Assembly (NCBI RefSeq): GCF_018130695.1
Contig: NZ_JAFCJX010000018.1
Span: 120,982-184,981, forward strand
Direction of reading: 5' to 3'
Source of the DNA: Bradyrhizobium jicamae
Lineage (GTDB): Bacteria > Pseudomonadota > Alphaproteobacteria > Rhizobiales > Xanthobacteraceae
Length of the DNA stretch: 64,000 bases
Shown here piece by piece: positions 1 to 8,637 of this stretch. Made by a program: the position numbers and the translations under genes. The notes below the pieces were generated by a model. It was not told the DNA's origin, made no database searches, and saw only the letters and a list, made by a program, of their open reading frames with translations. Positions within the stretch are counted from its first letter, which is position 1; each line of letters opens with the position of its first letter.

Positions 1-212
1 ATGCCGACGAGCCCGCCCGAGACATAGAACGTGCCGCGCGCGTCGTGCGCTTCCAGGAGGTCGGCACCAACGGTCGCCGCGCTCTTCGGCAGGTCGTCAA
101 AGGTGAACGTCACCATCGGCGTCGCATTGTGCAGGCGAACGTGATCGACCTGCACATGCATCGCCAACCGGTGGCTGACCTTGACGATAGCCTCTGACCA
201 GAGCGCGTTCAT
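1..212 (-). CDS. Polysaccharide deacetylase family protein (NodB-like), N-terminal part only
   Basis: The frame opens with ATG at 212 and runs off the left edge, giving about 70 residues. The segment VTFTFDDLPKSA followed by ARGTFYVSGG is the typical start of a NodB-homology carbohydrate esterase 4 domain. The DD pair supplies the first metal-binding and catalytic aspartates, and TFYV is the next conserved strand. Such enzymes remove N- or O-acetyl groups from polysaccharides. The start lies 3 bp after the stop of the upstream methyltransferase gene, so it looks like the last visible gene of a minus-strand glycan operon. The catalytic His motif lies outside the window, so activity cannot be judged. 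Confidence 0.8.
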   Translation of the reverse strand, partial: MNALWSEAIVKVSHRLAMHVQVDHVRLHNATPMVTFTFDDLPKSAATVGADLLEAHDARGTFYVSGGLVG

Positions 213-214
213 TT

Positions 215-1036
215 TCAGAGCTTTCGCAGGATCACATGGTAGTCGCCGTGCCGGACATCGGTCTTGCCGGGCAGCAGCGCATTCATCGCTTTGGCGGCGG
301 TATCGATCAGGGACGCGAACCACGGCTTGCGGCGCCGCATCTCCGGGTAACGCGGGCTCTCGTATTTCTTGCGATAGATCACCTGCAGGCCGTGCGCCTT
401 CGCGAACGCCTCGAGGTTCGGCAGCGTGACCAGCGGGTGGAAATGGGTCGGGAATGGCGCCTCGCCCGGCAGGCCGGCATGCTTCTCACCGCGGATATAG
501 CGATAGAACCAGACGTGGAACCAGTGCGGCGAATATTTGGTGACGATACCGGACAGCGACTGCGGGTTCGGCGCGCCGATCAGCAGCAGGCCATTGGGCT
601 TCAGCGCCTCGCAGAAGCCGAGCAATGCGGCCTCGACGTCGGGCACGTGCTCGATCACGTTGTAGCAGATCACGAGATCGAAACTGTCGGGCGCGAAGCG
701 GTAGGTCTGGATGTCGCCGAGGATCGCTTGCTGCGCATAGTCATTGTTGCGGATCTGGTCCTCGTCGATGTCGACCACGGTGACATGGGCACGGCCGATC
801 ACGCCGAGCGGCAGGAAGCTGGTCGAGCCGCCACCGGCCTCGTAGATCGACAGCGGTCCGGCGGGAAGCTTGGCTTCGAGGATGCTGTGCACCGTCAGCA
901 GGCTCTGCTTGGCTTCGCCGGGCGGCAGCGCCAGCAGCGATTCCGGGTGCAGCGGGGCCGCGGGCGTCGCCATCACATGGGCGAGCGGAGCATCCATCGT
1001 ATCGAGCGCAAAGGTCTTGGTCACTGGTTTATCCAA
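215..1036 (-). CDS. Class I SAM-dependent methyltransferase
   Basis: This 273-residue protein has a Rossmann-type methyltransferase core. Motif I is IYEAGGGSTSFLPLG near residue 64, an acidic residue follows in VTVVDIDEDQI, and the motif around DLVICYNVIEHV matches the Methyltransf_11/23 pattern. The His/aromatic-rich C-terminal third (PHWFHVWFYRYIRG) is usual in glycan or lipid methyltransferases. The start overlaps the end of the flippase gene by 8 bp, so the two are translationally coupled. A sugar or polyprenyl-linked glycan substrate is inferred only from the neighbours. Confidence 0.82.
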   Translation of the reverse strand: MDKPVTKTFALDTMDAPLAHVMATPAAPLHPESLLALPPGEAKQSLLTVHSILEAKLPAGPLSIYEAGGGSTSFLPLGVIGRAHVTVVDIDEDQIRNNDYAQQAILGDIQTYRFAPDSFDLVICYNVIEHVPDVEAALLGFCEALKPNGLLLIGAPNPQSLSGIVTKYSPHWFHVWFYRYIRGEKHAGLPGEAPFPTHFHPLVTLPNLEAFAKAHGLQVIYRKKYESPRYPEMRRRKPWFASLIDTAAKAMNALLPGKTDVRHGDYHVILRKL

Positions 1037-2471
1037 TGTTGCTGTTTGCGAGTTTGGAACGGAACATGGCGAGGCCCTGCCGCAGCCGCGAGCGGATGCG
1101 GGCGATATCGAACAGCCAGCACAGCGCGGCGTAGACGGTGAAGCCCGCGCCCGCGAGCACGATCACGGCTGGGAGATCGGCGATCGGAAGCACGCGGTCG
1201 AGCGCGGTGACGGTCAGCGCCATGGCAAGTGCTGCGATCACGACGAGCGCGAGGCGGCCGAGCGGGATCGGAATGTTGAAGGCGAAGCGGCTCAGCGCCA
1301 GCGCGCAGGCAAAGCCGGTGACATCGGCGCCGAGCCGCGCCCAGGCCGCGCCGATCGTGCTGAGCTGGCTGACCAGCAGATAGGACAGGAGCACGTTGGC
1401 CGCGATGATCGAGGCGGTGTTGATCAGGTAGAAGGAGTTGCGGCCGGACAGCAGGAAGCTCGCATGCAGATATTGCTGGGTCAGCACCTGGAAGATCACG
1501 GCGACCGCGATGATCGGCATGATCTGGCCGGCGAGCTCGCGGAAATCGGCGCCGAGGATGATGTTGGCGACATGCGCCGAGATCGCCGCAAAGCCGAGGC
1601 AGGCCGGCAGCGTCACGCCGAGCAGCAGCTCGAAGCATTCAGAGAGATGGGAACGCACCGCGCCGTCGCCTTGCTTGGCATGGATCTGCACCGCCATCGG
1701 GAAGAACGCTGCGGCCATGCTCATCGCCGGCATCATCAGGGTCTGACGCACGAGATCGAGCGAGGCAACATATTTGCCGGCGTCGGCGGCGCCGACGAGG
1801 TTGGCGATCATGAAGCGGTCGGTGACGCTGGAGATCGCCAGCAGCGTCAGCGAGACCGTCAGCGGCAGGCCGGTCCTGACCAGCACCGAGAGGTCGGCGC
1901 GAGCGAAGCTGACGACGGTGCCGTGCCAGGCGCGACGGGTCTGCACCAGCACGGCGAGCAGATAGGCAGCGGAGGCCGCCAGCAGCAGCAGGACGCCGGT
2001 CGGCTCAGCCAGCGCGACGGCGGCGCCAAAGCCGAGCAGGGCGCCGGCGCGGACCAGCGTCGCCTTCATCACCGAAAGCGCCTGCAGGCGAGCGCGCAGC
2101 AGATCCTGGGTGAGCTCGAACAGGCCGATCGCGATCGACAGGCCAACGGTTGCGAGCGCCGCCGTTGCATCCAGCCCGACGAGGCGTGCGAGGAGGTAGG
2201 CGATCGGCGCTGTGAGGCAGCAGAGCAGGTAGCCGGACAGCACGAGGCCGCGGACGTCGGTGCCGTCGTTGCGGGCGTGGCCGCTCAGGATCAGATTGCG
2301 GAACCAGCCGACCAGGAACACCGAGATCACGGAGGCGAAGCCGACGCCCAGCAGGTAGACGCCATAATCATGCGGCGCGAACAGCCGCGTGAAGATGAAC
2401 ACGCTCACCAGCCCGAGCAGCGCCGAGGCGATGTTCGCGGTCAGATTGATGCTGGCCTGTCCGAGCAGCAT
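1029..2471 (-). CDS. Polysaccharide flippase (Wzx/MATE-like, MVF superfamily)
   Basis: The 480-residue protein is almost entirely hydrophobic, with about 12-14 predicted membrane helices. It opens with INLTANIASALLGLVSVFIFTR, the usual first helix of Wzx-type lipid-linked oligosaccharide flippases, and FAPHDYGVYLLGVGF follows as in the family. It would move undecaprenyl-linked repeat units across the inner membrane. The ATG at 2471 shares one base with the upstream stop (TAATG), which supports both the start and operon membership. Length matches the family norm of 420-500 residues. Confidence 0.85.
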   Translation of the reverse strand: MLLGQASINLTANIASALLGLVSVFIFTRLFAPHDYGVYLLGVGFASVISVFLVGWFRNLILSGHARNDGTDVRGLVLSGYLLCCLTAPIAYLLARLVGLDATAALATVGLSIAIGLFELTQDLLRARLQALSVMKATLVRAGALLGFGAAVALAEPTGVLLLLAASAAYLLAVLVQTRRAWHGTVVSFARADLSVLVRTGLPLTVSLTLLAISSVTDRFMIANLVGAADAGKYVASLDLVRQTLMMPAMSMAAAFFPMAVQIHAKQGDGAVRSHLSECFELLLGVTLPACLGFAAISAHVANIILGADFRELAGQIMPIIAVAVIFQVLTQQYLHASFLLSGRNSFYLINTASIIAANVLLSYLLVSQLSTIGAAWARLGADVTGFACALALSRFAFNIPIPLGRLALVVIAALAMALTVTALDRVLPIADLPAVIVLAGAGFTVYAALCWLFDIARIRSRLRQGLAMFRSKLANSNIG

Positions 2472-3391
2472 TAGACGGCGAGCCCCGCGGGTTGGAAATG
2501 CGCGTTGTGTGCGAGGATGGCGTCGCTCTCGGCGACGACCTCGCGGATAGTCTCGACCGGCGTTCCCGAGAAGGATGCGATCGAGAACGCGACGTCGTCG
2601 GTGTTGGCGCGCAGCAGCAGCCGCGTCAGCTCATCCTTGCTCAGCGTCGGGTCGTCCCAATAGCTGATGCAGGGCGTGTTCGGCGCAACCGTGTGGCGCA
2701 GTGCGGAGGCGGCATCGTTCTGCACGAAGAAGCCGTAGAGCAGATATTCGGAGAATTCGCGGGTCTTGCACAGCGCCTCGATCCAGCTCAGCCCGGTCGC
2801 GGCCTCGATGCGCTCGGTCAGCGCGCGGGTGGTCTGCTGGTCCCAGAAGATGATGTGGCCGATGAAGTCGGGCGCCGGGAACGGCGGGGTCGGCAGGCCA
2901 AGCAGCTGGTGGCTGGTCTCGAGCCAGCGCGAATGCCGCGGCTGGTCGGCGGTGACGGCGCCGTCCATCTGCAGCAGCGGAATCGTGTTGGGGTATTCAT
3001 AACGCGCCAGGTCGAAATCGCGGAAGAACACGATGTCGGAATCGAGGATGCAGTAGCGCTGATGCGGCAGCGAGATGGTCGCGGCGATCTTCAGGAATTG
3101 CTGGACGTGCCAGCCGGACACCGGCTTGGCGCGCAGCGACCACCAGAACTGGCGGCGCTTGCGCTGCACGATCCGCGGCAGCGGACGCAGCCAGTCGGGC
3201 AGGAAAGCGGAGGCTGGAACGATCACGCGACGTTCGCTGGCGAGCGGCGCGAACAGCGAGAGGTCGCAGTCGGGGACCAGCAGATAGTGCTTCGAGAAAG
3301 ATGTGACGTGGCGATCCACACTCTCGCAAAGCAGAGTGCAGATCTCCAGATCGCGCCCGTAGGTCGGGGTGAGCAACGCGACAGGGTTCAT
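2471..3391 (-). CDS. DUF6492 family protein, probable glycosyltransferase-like
   Basis: This 306-residue protein begins VALLTPTYGRDLEICTLLCESV, the typical opening of a GT-A-like nucleotide-sugar domain, and continues with HYLLVPDCDL. YCILDSDIVFFRDFD near residue 115 supplies a DxD-like metal site. I recall this combination from DUF6492 proteins in alphaproteobacterial polysaccharide loci; the assignment is from memory. It is the first gene of the minus-strand set DUF6492, flippase, methyltransferase, deacetylase. The donor and acceptor sugars are unknown. Confidence 0.7.
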   Translation of the reverse strand: MNPVALLTPTYGRDLEICTLLCESVDRHVTSFSKHYLLVPDCDLSLFAPLASERRVIVPASAFLPDWLRPLPRIVQRKRRQFWWSLRAKPVSGWHVQQFLKIAATISLPHQRYCILDSDIVFFRDFDLARYEYPNTIPLLQMDGAVTADQPRHSRWLETSHQLLGLPTPPFPAPDFIGHIIFWDQQTTRALTERIEAATGLSWIEALCKTREFSEYLLYGFFVQNDAASALRHTVAPNTPCISYWDDPTLSKDELTRLLLRANTDDVAFSIASFSGTPVETIREVVAESDAILAHNAHFQPAGLAV

Positions 3392-3842
3392 TCCAATATT
3401 CTTTCCAGCAACGCCGTCTCAGGCCGGTACGTCGGGGCCGCTTGATGTCCTTGGTTACCCCGTTCAGCAAGATCGGTGCCGCACCATCGCGGGCGCCGTC
3501 TGCCGCGCCGCCCGGTAGTTAATGCTTCGTAAACGCGATCGTCGAAGGTTGATGAACGGCGCGGAGTAACCATGCGGATGCGCCGATTTTGCTGAAGATC
3601 GCGGCTAGCCTGGATATTGCAGAGCCTGCGCCAGCATGGCCGATCGCGGTCGGCGCAGGTGAGACCCACATGAGAATCATTGGCCAATCCCGGCGGGATC
3701 GCGACATGGGACGAGCGAAGGCTGTGCCGTCAGTTCATTTCGGCACAGCAGCGTTGTCCGCTTTTGAGACGGCCGATGTCGTGACGGGACTCGGCCGTTG
3801 GCCGAGCCACGCTCCCGCGACATTCCCGGGCAGGAGCGTGTG
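3392..3842. other. Divergent intergenic region, no gene recognised
   Basis: This 451-bp gap separates two divergent glycan genes and should hold both promoters. Short open frames exist in it, including one from 3589 that stops at the start of the next gene, but none has a convincing ribosome site or recognisable protein. I see no strong palindrome or terminator. Confidence 0.5.
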
Positions 3843-4808
3843 ATGCCAATCGAGCGCGGACAGTTGTCGCGGCGTGCCGTCCTCGCGATGGCCGCTGCCA
3901 CGCTCGCCGGACCGGCTGCGCACGCCGCGCCTTCATCGCGGCTCGGGCCAAATTCGGCGCGCTTCGCCGGCGCCTTCGTCAATTGGGGCGAGACTGGCCG
4001 CGAGCATCGGCTGCAGGCCTGGGAGAAATGGCTGAGGCAACCGCCGTCGTCGGTGATCGGCGTTGACTTCTACGGCCAGGAGACCTGGGACGATTTCCAC
4101 AAATTCAGCTGGGTGCCCGGCATCTGGAAGAAGCTCAACCCGGCGCGCAATGTGATCTGGTCGGTGCCGCTGACCATCACCGGCACGCCGCTCGCCGAGG
4201 TCGCCGACGGTCAGCATGACGCTGAATTCGAGGCGGCCGCGCGGGCGATTGCGGAGGGACAGCCGAAGGCGATCATCCGGCTCGGCTGGGAGATGAACAT
4301 CTCCAACATGGGCTGGTTCAGCAAGGGACACGAGGACGACTACATCCGTGCCTTCCGCCGCGTGGTTGCGATCTTCCGCCGTGCCTCGCGCGATTTCAGC
4401 TTCGACTGGTGTCCGGGATGGGGCCCACAGGATACGTCCGCCGATCTCTCCTATCCCGGCGACGACGTCGTCGACATCATCGGGCTCGATGTCTACGACT
4501 TCAAGCTCGAGGGCAGCGTCGAGGAGCGCTGGCAGAAGTTCTATCTCAAGGCGCCGTTTGGCCTGGAATGGCAGCGCGATTTTGCAAAACTTCACCGCAA
4601 GCGGATCAGCTACCCGGAATGGGGCGTCGGTCAGGCCGGCGACAATCCCTACTTCATCCAGAAAATGCACGACTGGATGGCCGAGAACCGCGCGCAGATG
4701 GCTCATGCCGCCTATTTCGATGTCGACGGTCTGTGGCCGACGCAGATCGACACCGGTCGCTTTCCGCAATCGGAAAAGCTGTTTCGCAAGTTGTTCGGGC
4801 GCGCATGA
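3843..4808 (+). CDS. Secreted GH26-like (beta-mannanase fold) glycoside hydrolase
   Basis: The 321-residue product starts at ATG 3843 and carries a twin-arginine-type signal (SRRAVLAMAAATLAG, cleavage near AHA-A at residue 29). The body resembles GH26 endo-mannanase-like proteins. RLGWEMN near residue 150 would carry the acid/base Glu, and ISYPEWG near residue 259 the nucleophile Glu. The WFSKG, FDWCPGWG and DIIGLDVYD segments fit the TIM-barrel strands. Its place in a glycan locus suggests it trims or depolymerises the exported polymer. Exact substrate specificity is not predictable. Confidence 0.75.
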   Translation: MPIERGQLSRRAVLAMAAATLAGPAAHAAPSSRLGPNSARFAGAFVNWGETGREHRLQAWEKWLRQPPSSVIGVDFYGQETWDDFHKFSWVPGIWKKLNPARNVIWSVPLTITGTPLAEVADGQHDAEFEAAARAIAEGQPKAIIRLGWEMNISNMGWFSKGHEDDYIRAFRRVVAIFRRASRDFSFDWCPGWGPQDTSADLSYPGDDVVDIIGLDVYDFKLEGSVEERWQKFYLKAPFGLEWQRDFAKLHRKRISYPEWGVGQAGDNPYFIQKMHDWMAENRAQMAHAAYFDVDGLWPTQIDTGRFPQSEKLFRKLFGRA

Positions 4809-5012
4809 CCCGGAATAGTGCGAAGCGGTTTTCCGATACGGTCACGCGCAAATGGCCGACCGAGGATGCTTAAGCGCCGCTTAACCGCACCGGTTAACCT
4901 TGTCGCGAATGATATGCGACACGGCATGCACCCGGACCGGATATTGCAACATTGTCCGCGTACGCCCTGATTGATCGAAGCGGGGCAACCAGATCGAAAC
5001 GCCGATGTCCCG

Positions 5013-5034
5013 ATATGGGCGCAATAGCCCATAT
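5013..5034. promoter_or_regulatory. Inverted repeat upstream of GT2 gene
   Basis: Perfect 8-bp arms ATATGGGC (5013-5020) and GCCCATAT (5027-5034) flank GCAATA, 27 bp before the glycosyltransferase ATG at 5062. It could be an operator or an mRNA hairpin. There is no T tract, so a terminator is unlikely. Confidence 0.4.
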
Positions 5035-5061
5035 TGAGACAGCGCGAGTTTGGACGCTACA

Positions 5062-6081
5062 ATGACCTCGACGGAATTGCTTGAACGCTCCGTGACATCA
5101 GGCCATCCCGAACGTGCCTGGGCGGCAGCATCGGACACGCTCGATCCATCCATCGGCATCGTCGTCTGCATTCCGAGCTTCCGCCGTCCGCAGCATCTGC
5201 GCATGACCCTGGAGTCGCTGGCGGCGCAGCGCACGGCACGCCGCTTTGCCGTCGTCATCGTCGACAACGACGCGGCGCATTGCGGCAGCGTACCGGTCGC
5301 GGCCGAGTTCCTGGCGTCCGGCCAAATCCACGGCCTTTGCGTCGTCGAGCCGCGCCAGGGCAATTGCTACGCGATCAACGCAGCGTTCGAGCTGGCGCTG
5401 GCGACGTTTCCCGGCGCCGAGCACTTCCTGATGATCGACGACGACGAGATCGCCTCGCCGGGCTGGATCGAGCGCATGGTCGCAACGGCCGAGGCGACCG
5501 GCGCGGACCTTATCGGCGGGCCGGTCTGGCCGGATTTCCACGACAAGGCAAAGCGGGCCTTGCGCGATCATCCGGCGTTCGCGCCGGCCTATCGCGCCAG
5601 CGGTCCGGTGCCGGTGATCTATGGATCCGGCAATTGCCTGGTCCGGCGCGCGGTGTTCGAAAAGGTCGGCACGCCGGCCTTTGACCTGCGGTTCAATTTC
5701 CTCGGCGGCGGCGACACCGACTTCTTCTATCGGTGCATGCGGCTCGGCCTGCGCTTCCACTGGGCGGCGGATGCGACCATCAGCGAGACCGTGCCGCAGG
5801 CCCGCACCCGGCTCGGCTGGCTGATCACGCGCGGCCTGCGCATCGGCGCGATCAATTATCACGTGCAGCGCAAGGCGACGCCGACGCTGCTCTCGCGGAT
5901 GAAGCTCGGTCTCAAGCTCGCCGCCGCGCTGCCGTTATCGCTCTTCCATGCCGCGCGCGCGGTGCTGATCGAGCGCAAGGCGATCGTCGCGATGCATCCG
6001 ATGACGGTGGCGCTCGGCAGCGCGCTCGCCGCTGTCGGTATCGAGCCGCACGCCTATAAAGCCTCGAAGATCGTCTCTTGA
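5062..6081 (+). CDS. Glycosyltransferase family 2
   Basis: The 339-residue protein has the GT2 opening IGIVVCIPSFRRPQHLRMTLESL, then VIVDNDAA. MIDDDEIASPGWIERM supplies the DDD metal/nucleotide-sugar motif. Acceptor-site residues occur in FLGGGDTDFFYRC (the ED/GDTD position), followed by FHWAADATISETVP. A hydrophobic C-terminal stretch may bind the membrane. ATG 5062 is preferred; an in-frame TTG at 5050 is possible. The stop overlaps the next gene's TTG start, so the pair is probably cotranscribed. It would add one sugar to a lipid-linked glycan. Confidence 0.85.
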   Translation: MTSTELLERSVTSGHPERAWAAASDTLDPSIGIVVCIPSFRRPQHLRMTLESLAAQRTARRFAVVIVDNDAAHCGSVPVAAEFLASGQIHGLCVVEPRQGNCYAINAAFELALATFPGAEHFLMIDDDEIASPGWIERMVATAEATGADLIGGPVWPDFHDKAKRALRDHPAFAPAYRASGPVPVIYGSGNCLVRRAVFEKVGTPAFDLRFNFLGGGDTDFFYRCMRLGLRFHWAADATISETVPQARTRLGWLITRGLRIGAINYHVQRKATPTLLSRMKLGLKLAAALPLSLFHAARAVLIERKAIVAMHPMTVALGSALAAVGIEPHAYKASKIVS

Positions 6082-7394
6082 GCCGCCTCATCACCACCTC
6101 GGAATTTTCCGTGGTCGCCGGCGAAATCCGGCGCACCGAGGTGATGGACATCGTGCGCGGTGTCGTCTTCATCGGCGCGCTGCTGCTTGCCTGGATCTCG
6201 CTGACGCCGTTCGAGGATCTCAGCGACATGCGCGTCGGTGACGTCACGCTGGGCAGCAATGCGACCACCTATGCCGTCTACGGCCTGCTCGCCGCGCTGA
6301 CCCTGGTCATCGTGCTGCGCGACAACGCGCCCGGGCTTGCCACGCTGGCCTCGCCTGCCTTCCTGCTGTTCGCCGGCTGGCTCTGCGTCTCCGTGCTGAT
6401 CTCGTTCGACCCCGGCACCTCGATCCGCCGCTTCTCGCTCACCGCCTTCGTGATCGTGGTGACCGCCTGCATGCCGCTGCTCGCCAGGACCCAGCGCGAG
6501 CTGATGCACTGGTTCTCGATCGCGGCGATCGTGCTGCTGGTCACGTGCTTTCTCGGCATTCTCCTGGCGCCGCATCTGTCGATTCATCAGGCGACCGATC
6601 CGCAGGAGCCTGGCCTCGCCGGCAACTGGCGCGGCGTGTTCGGTCACAAGAATCTCGCCGCCGCGGTGATCGCGATGGTGCTGTTTCTCGGCATCTATTT
6701 CATTCAGGCCGGCAACTGGATCTCAGGCGTCGCCGTGATTGCGATGGCGTCGCTGTTCCTGCTCAATGCGGCCGGCAAAAGCTCGCTGACCCTGTGCTTC
6801 GCCGTATTGGTGCTCTCCTCCCTGACGTCGCTGGTCCGCTCGTTCTGGGGCCGCGCCATCATGCTGCTGACGCCGCTGGTGCTGCTCAACATGCTCAGCA
6901 TCGGCACCGTGATGAGCGACACGCTGGCGCAGATCGCGCAATTGCTGCCGCTCGATTCCAGCTTCACGGGCCGTACCGACATCTGGAGCTTTGCGTTGCA
7001 ATCGCTGCAGCCGAAGCTGCTGACCGGTTACGGCTATGCCGCGTTCTGGGGATCGAGCGCGATCCAGAACCTGCCCGAGGGCAAGGAATGGGCGGCCTTC
7101 GCCGCGCACAGCCACAACGGCTACCTCGACACCGCGCTCGGCATGGGCTTGCCGGGCCTCGTGCTGCTGATTGCTGCGCTGGTCTTCACGCCGCTCAGGG
7201 ATTTCCAGTCGGCCGACGAGGGCGGCAACAACGGCCCGATGGCGATGCTGTTCCTGCGGATCTGGCTGTTCGGGCTCTATCTGTCGTCGATGGAAAGCTT
7301 CTTCCTCGACCGCGCCGATCCGATCTGGGTGACGTTCCTGATCGCCGTCTTCGGCCTGCATTACTTCGCGCGCTTCCGCGCGCGCGAAGGCTAG
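6078..7394 (+). CDS. O-antigen ligase / Wzy-type polymerase family membrane protein
   Basis: The 438-residue protein has about 11-12 membrane helices. A large periplasmic loop contains GRTDIWSFALQSL, GYGYAAFWG and HSHNGYLDTALGMGLPG, the signature of the O-antigen ligase/ExoQ/Wzy_C family. These enzymes ligate or polymerise lipid-linked repeat units on the periplasmic side. The start is probably TTG 6078, overlapping the previous stop. A GTG-ATG pair at 6141/6144 is an alternative and would drop the charged N-terminus. With a flippase in the same locus, a Wzx/Wzy-type pathway is a reasonable inference. Confidence 0.83.
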   Translation: MSRLITTSEFSVVAGEIRRTEVMDIVRGVVFIGALLLAWISLTPFEDLSDMRVGDVTLGSNATTYAVYGLLAALTLVIVLRDNAPGLATLASPAFLLFAGWLCVSVLISFDPGTSIRRFSLTAFVIVVTACMPLLARTQRELMHWFSIAAIVLLVTCFLGILLAPHLSIHQATDPQEPGLAGNWRGVFGHKNLAAAVIAMVLFLGIYFIQAGNWISGVAVIAMASLFLLNAAGKSSLTLCFAVLVLSSLTSLVRSFWGRAIMLLTPLVLLNMLSIGTVMSDTLAQIAQLLPLDSSFTGRTDIWSFALQSLQPKLLTGYGYAAFWGSSAIQNLPEGKEWAAFAAHSHNGYLDTALGMGLPGLVLLIAALVFTPLRDFQSADEGGNNGPMAMLFLRIWLFGLYLSSMESFFLDRADPIWVTFLIAVFGLHYFARFRAREG

Positions 7395-8482
7395 AGCTCT
7401 GCGCGAACCGCGTTCGCGACATCTGTCCACCAGCCGTCGAAATCGAACGGGAAGTGCACCATCGGCCGCTTCAGCGCGGAGACGATCCTGTCGGCATAGG
7501 CGGTGCTGTCGGAGCCGCGCGGCACCAGCACGATGGCGCCGTGACTGATCAATTCCCTGAACCGCGGATGATGATCGAACTCGTCTCCCAGCGCGGGGCC
7601 GGTGACGACAAGCGGACGGCCGGATTGCACACAGGCCAGCACGCTGGAGCGCCGGGCCGTCAGCCCCTCGTCGAGCGGATAGCAGAACGCATCGACCTCG
7701 CTGAGCAGGCCGAACACCTCATGGTCGGACGCGACGAAGCCGGAGACGATGACGTCATCCTTGAGCCCGAGCTCATCGACGCGGGCGCGAAACTGTTCCT
7801 CGACCTTGTCGACGCCGCGGATGAAGGAGCCGACATAGGCGATCAGCGGCTGCAGTCCGCGCGCCTTCAGCACGGCGGCGATCTCGAGCAGCGCGTTGGG
7901 CTGCTTGCCCGGATAGATCGAGCCGAAATGGCCGATCACGAGCCGGCCGTTACCGCGGGCCTCGGCGAGGCGATGGCGCAGTCTGGAATCCTGGATGCCC
8001 GGCGGCGCCTCGATGTTGGGTGGCAGCGGCGCCAGCACGCATTTCCGCACCATGGTGCGCATCACGGGATCGTCGGCGAGCTCCTGTCGCACCAGCGGCG
8101 AGAACATCACGATCGTATCGGCGAGCCACAGTGCCGGCGCGTAGGTGATCCGCCGCATCCAGTTCAGCCCGGCCCATTCGTGCTGGATCAGCACGACCTT
8201 GCGGTGCCGCAGCTTTGCAAAGGCGAGCGCCAGCAGCGGACGGACGATCACCCGCTTCCACGCCACGATCGGAAAGTTGCAGACCACGCTTTGGGCATCG
8301 CCGACCGCGCGCCAGATCTGGCCGATCGGCCCTTCCATCCGCGTCAGGGTGAACGCCGTGCCGGCGCCGGGCTCGATCTTCTCGATCGCGTCCTGCAACA
8401 GGCGGGTGAATTGCCCGACCCCGCACAGCATCTGCGGTCCTGCGCCGAGGAAGAGCGCCCGATATCGGGGAGTTTCGATCAT
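7391..8482 (-). CDS. Glycosyltransferase family 4/1-like protein
   Basis: The 363-residue protein has a GT-B architecture. The N-terminal domain has ALFLGAGPQMLCGVGQFTRLL, where the CGVGxF loop is usual in GT4 donors and acceptors. The C-terminal domain has LVIGHFGSIYPGKQP, then DVIVSGFVA, DAFCYPLDEGLTARRSS and SGRPLVVTG. The expected Glu before the final motif is shifted (DEGLTARRSS), so the donor site may be atypical. The 3' end overlaps the convergent ligase gene by 4 bp. It is oriented opposite to its neighbours but clearly belongs to the glycan locus. Confidence 0.82.
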   Translation of the reverse strand: MIETPRYRALFLGAGPQMLCGVGQFTRLLQDAIEKIEPGAGTAFTLTRMEGPIGQIWRAVGDAQSVVCNFPIVAWKRVIVRPLLALAFAKLRHRKVVLIQHEWAGLNWMRRITYAPALWLADTIVMFSPLVRQELADDPVMRTMVRKCVLAPLPPNIEAPPGIQDSRLRHRLAEARGNGRLVIGHFGSIYPGKQPNALLEIAAVLKARGLQPLIAYVGSFIRGVDKVEEQFRARVDELGLKDDVIVSGFVASDHEVFGLLSEVDAFCYPLDEGLTARRSSVLACVQSGRPLVVTGPALGDEFDHHPRFRELISHGAIVLVPRGSDSTAYADRIVSALKRPMVHFPFDFDGWWTDVANAVRAEL

Positions 8483-8637
8483 CGGCGTCAGCCTTACAGC
8501 GTCAACTCTTAAGCTTCGGGTAAGTGGCTACGGCGCGCCATGGCACCCTTCTTGCCAATTCCTCAGCAAAAGCCGCCCGATCGTCCCGGAATGGGACATC
8601 GGACGATCAAAACGGCGCAGGGCCGGCAGGAGCGACA

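Noticed and set aside
870..2474. 534-codon open frame on the plus strand over the flippase gene
   Set aside because: Composition is a mirror of the flippase codons and has no recognisable domain; the minus-strand flippase is clear.
3589..3843. 84-codon frame ending at the GH26-like start
   Set aside because: No ribosome site, no recognisable composition, and it lies in a divergent promoter region.
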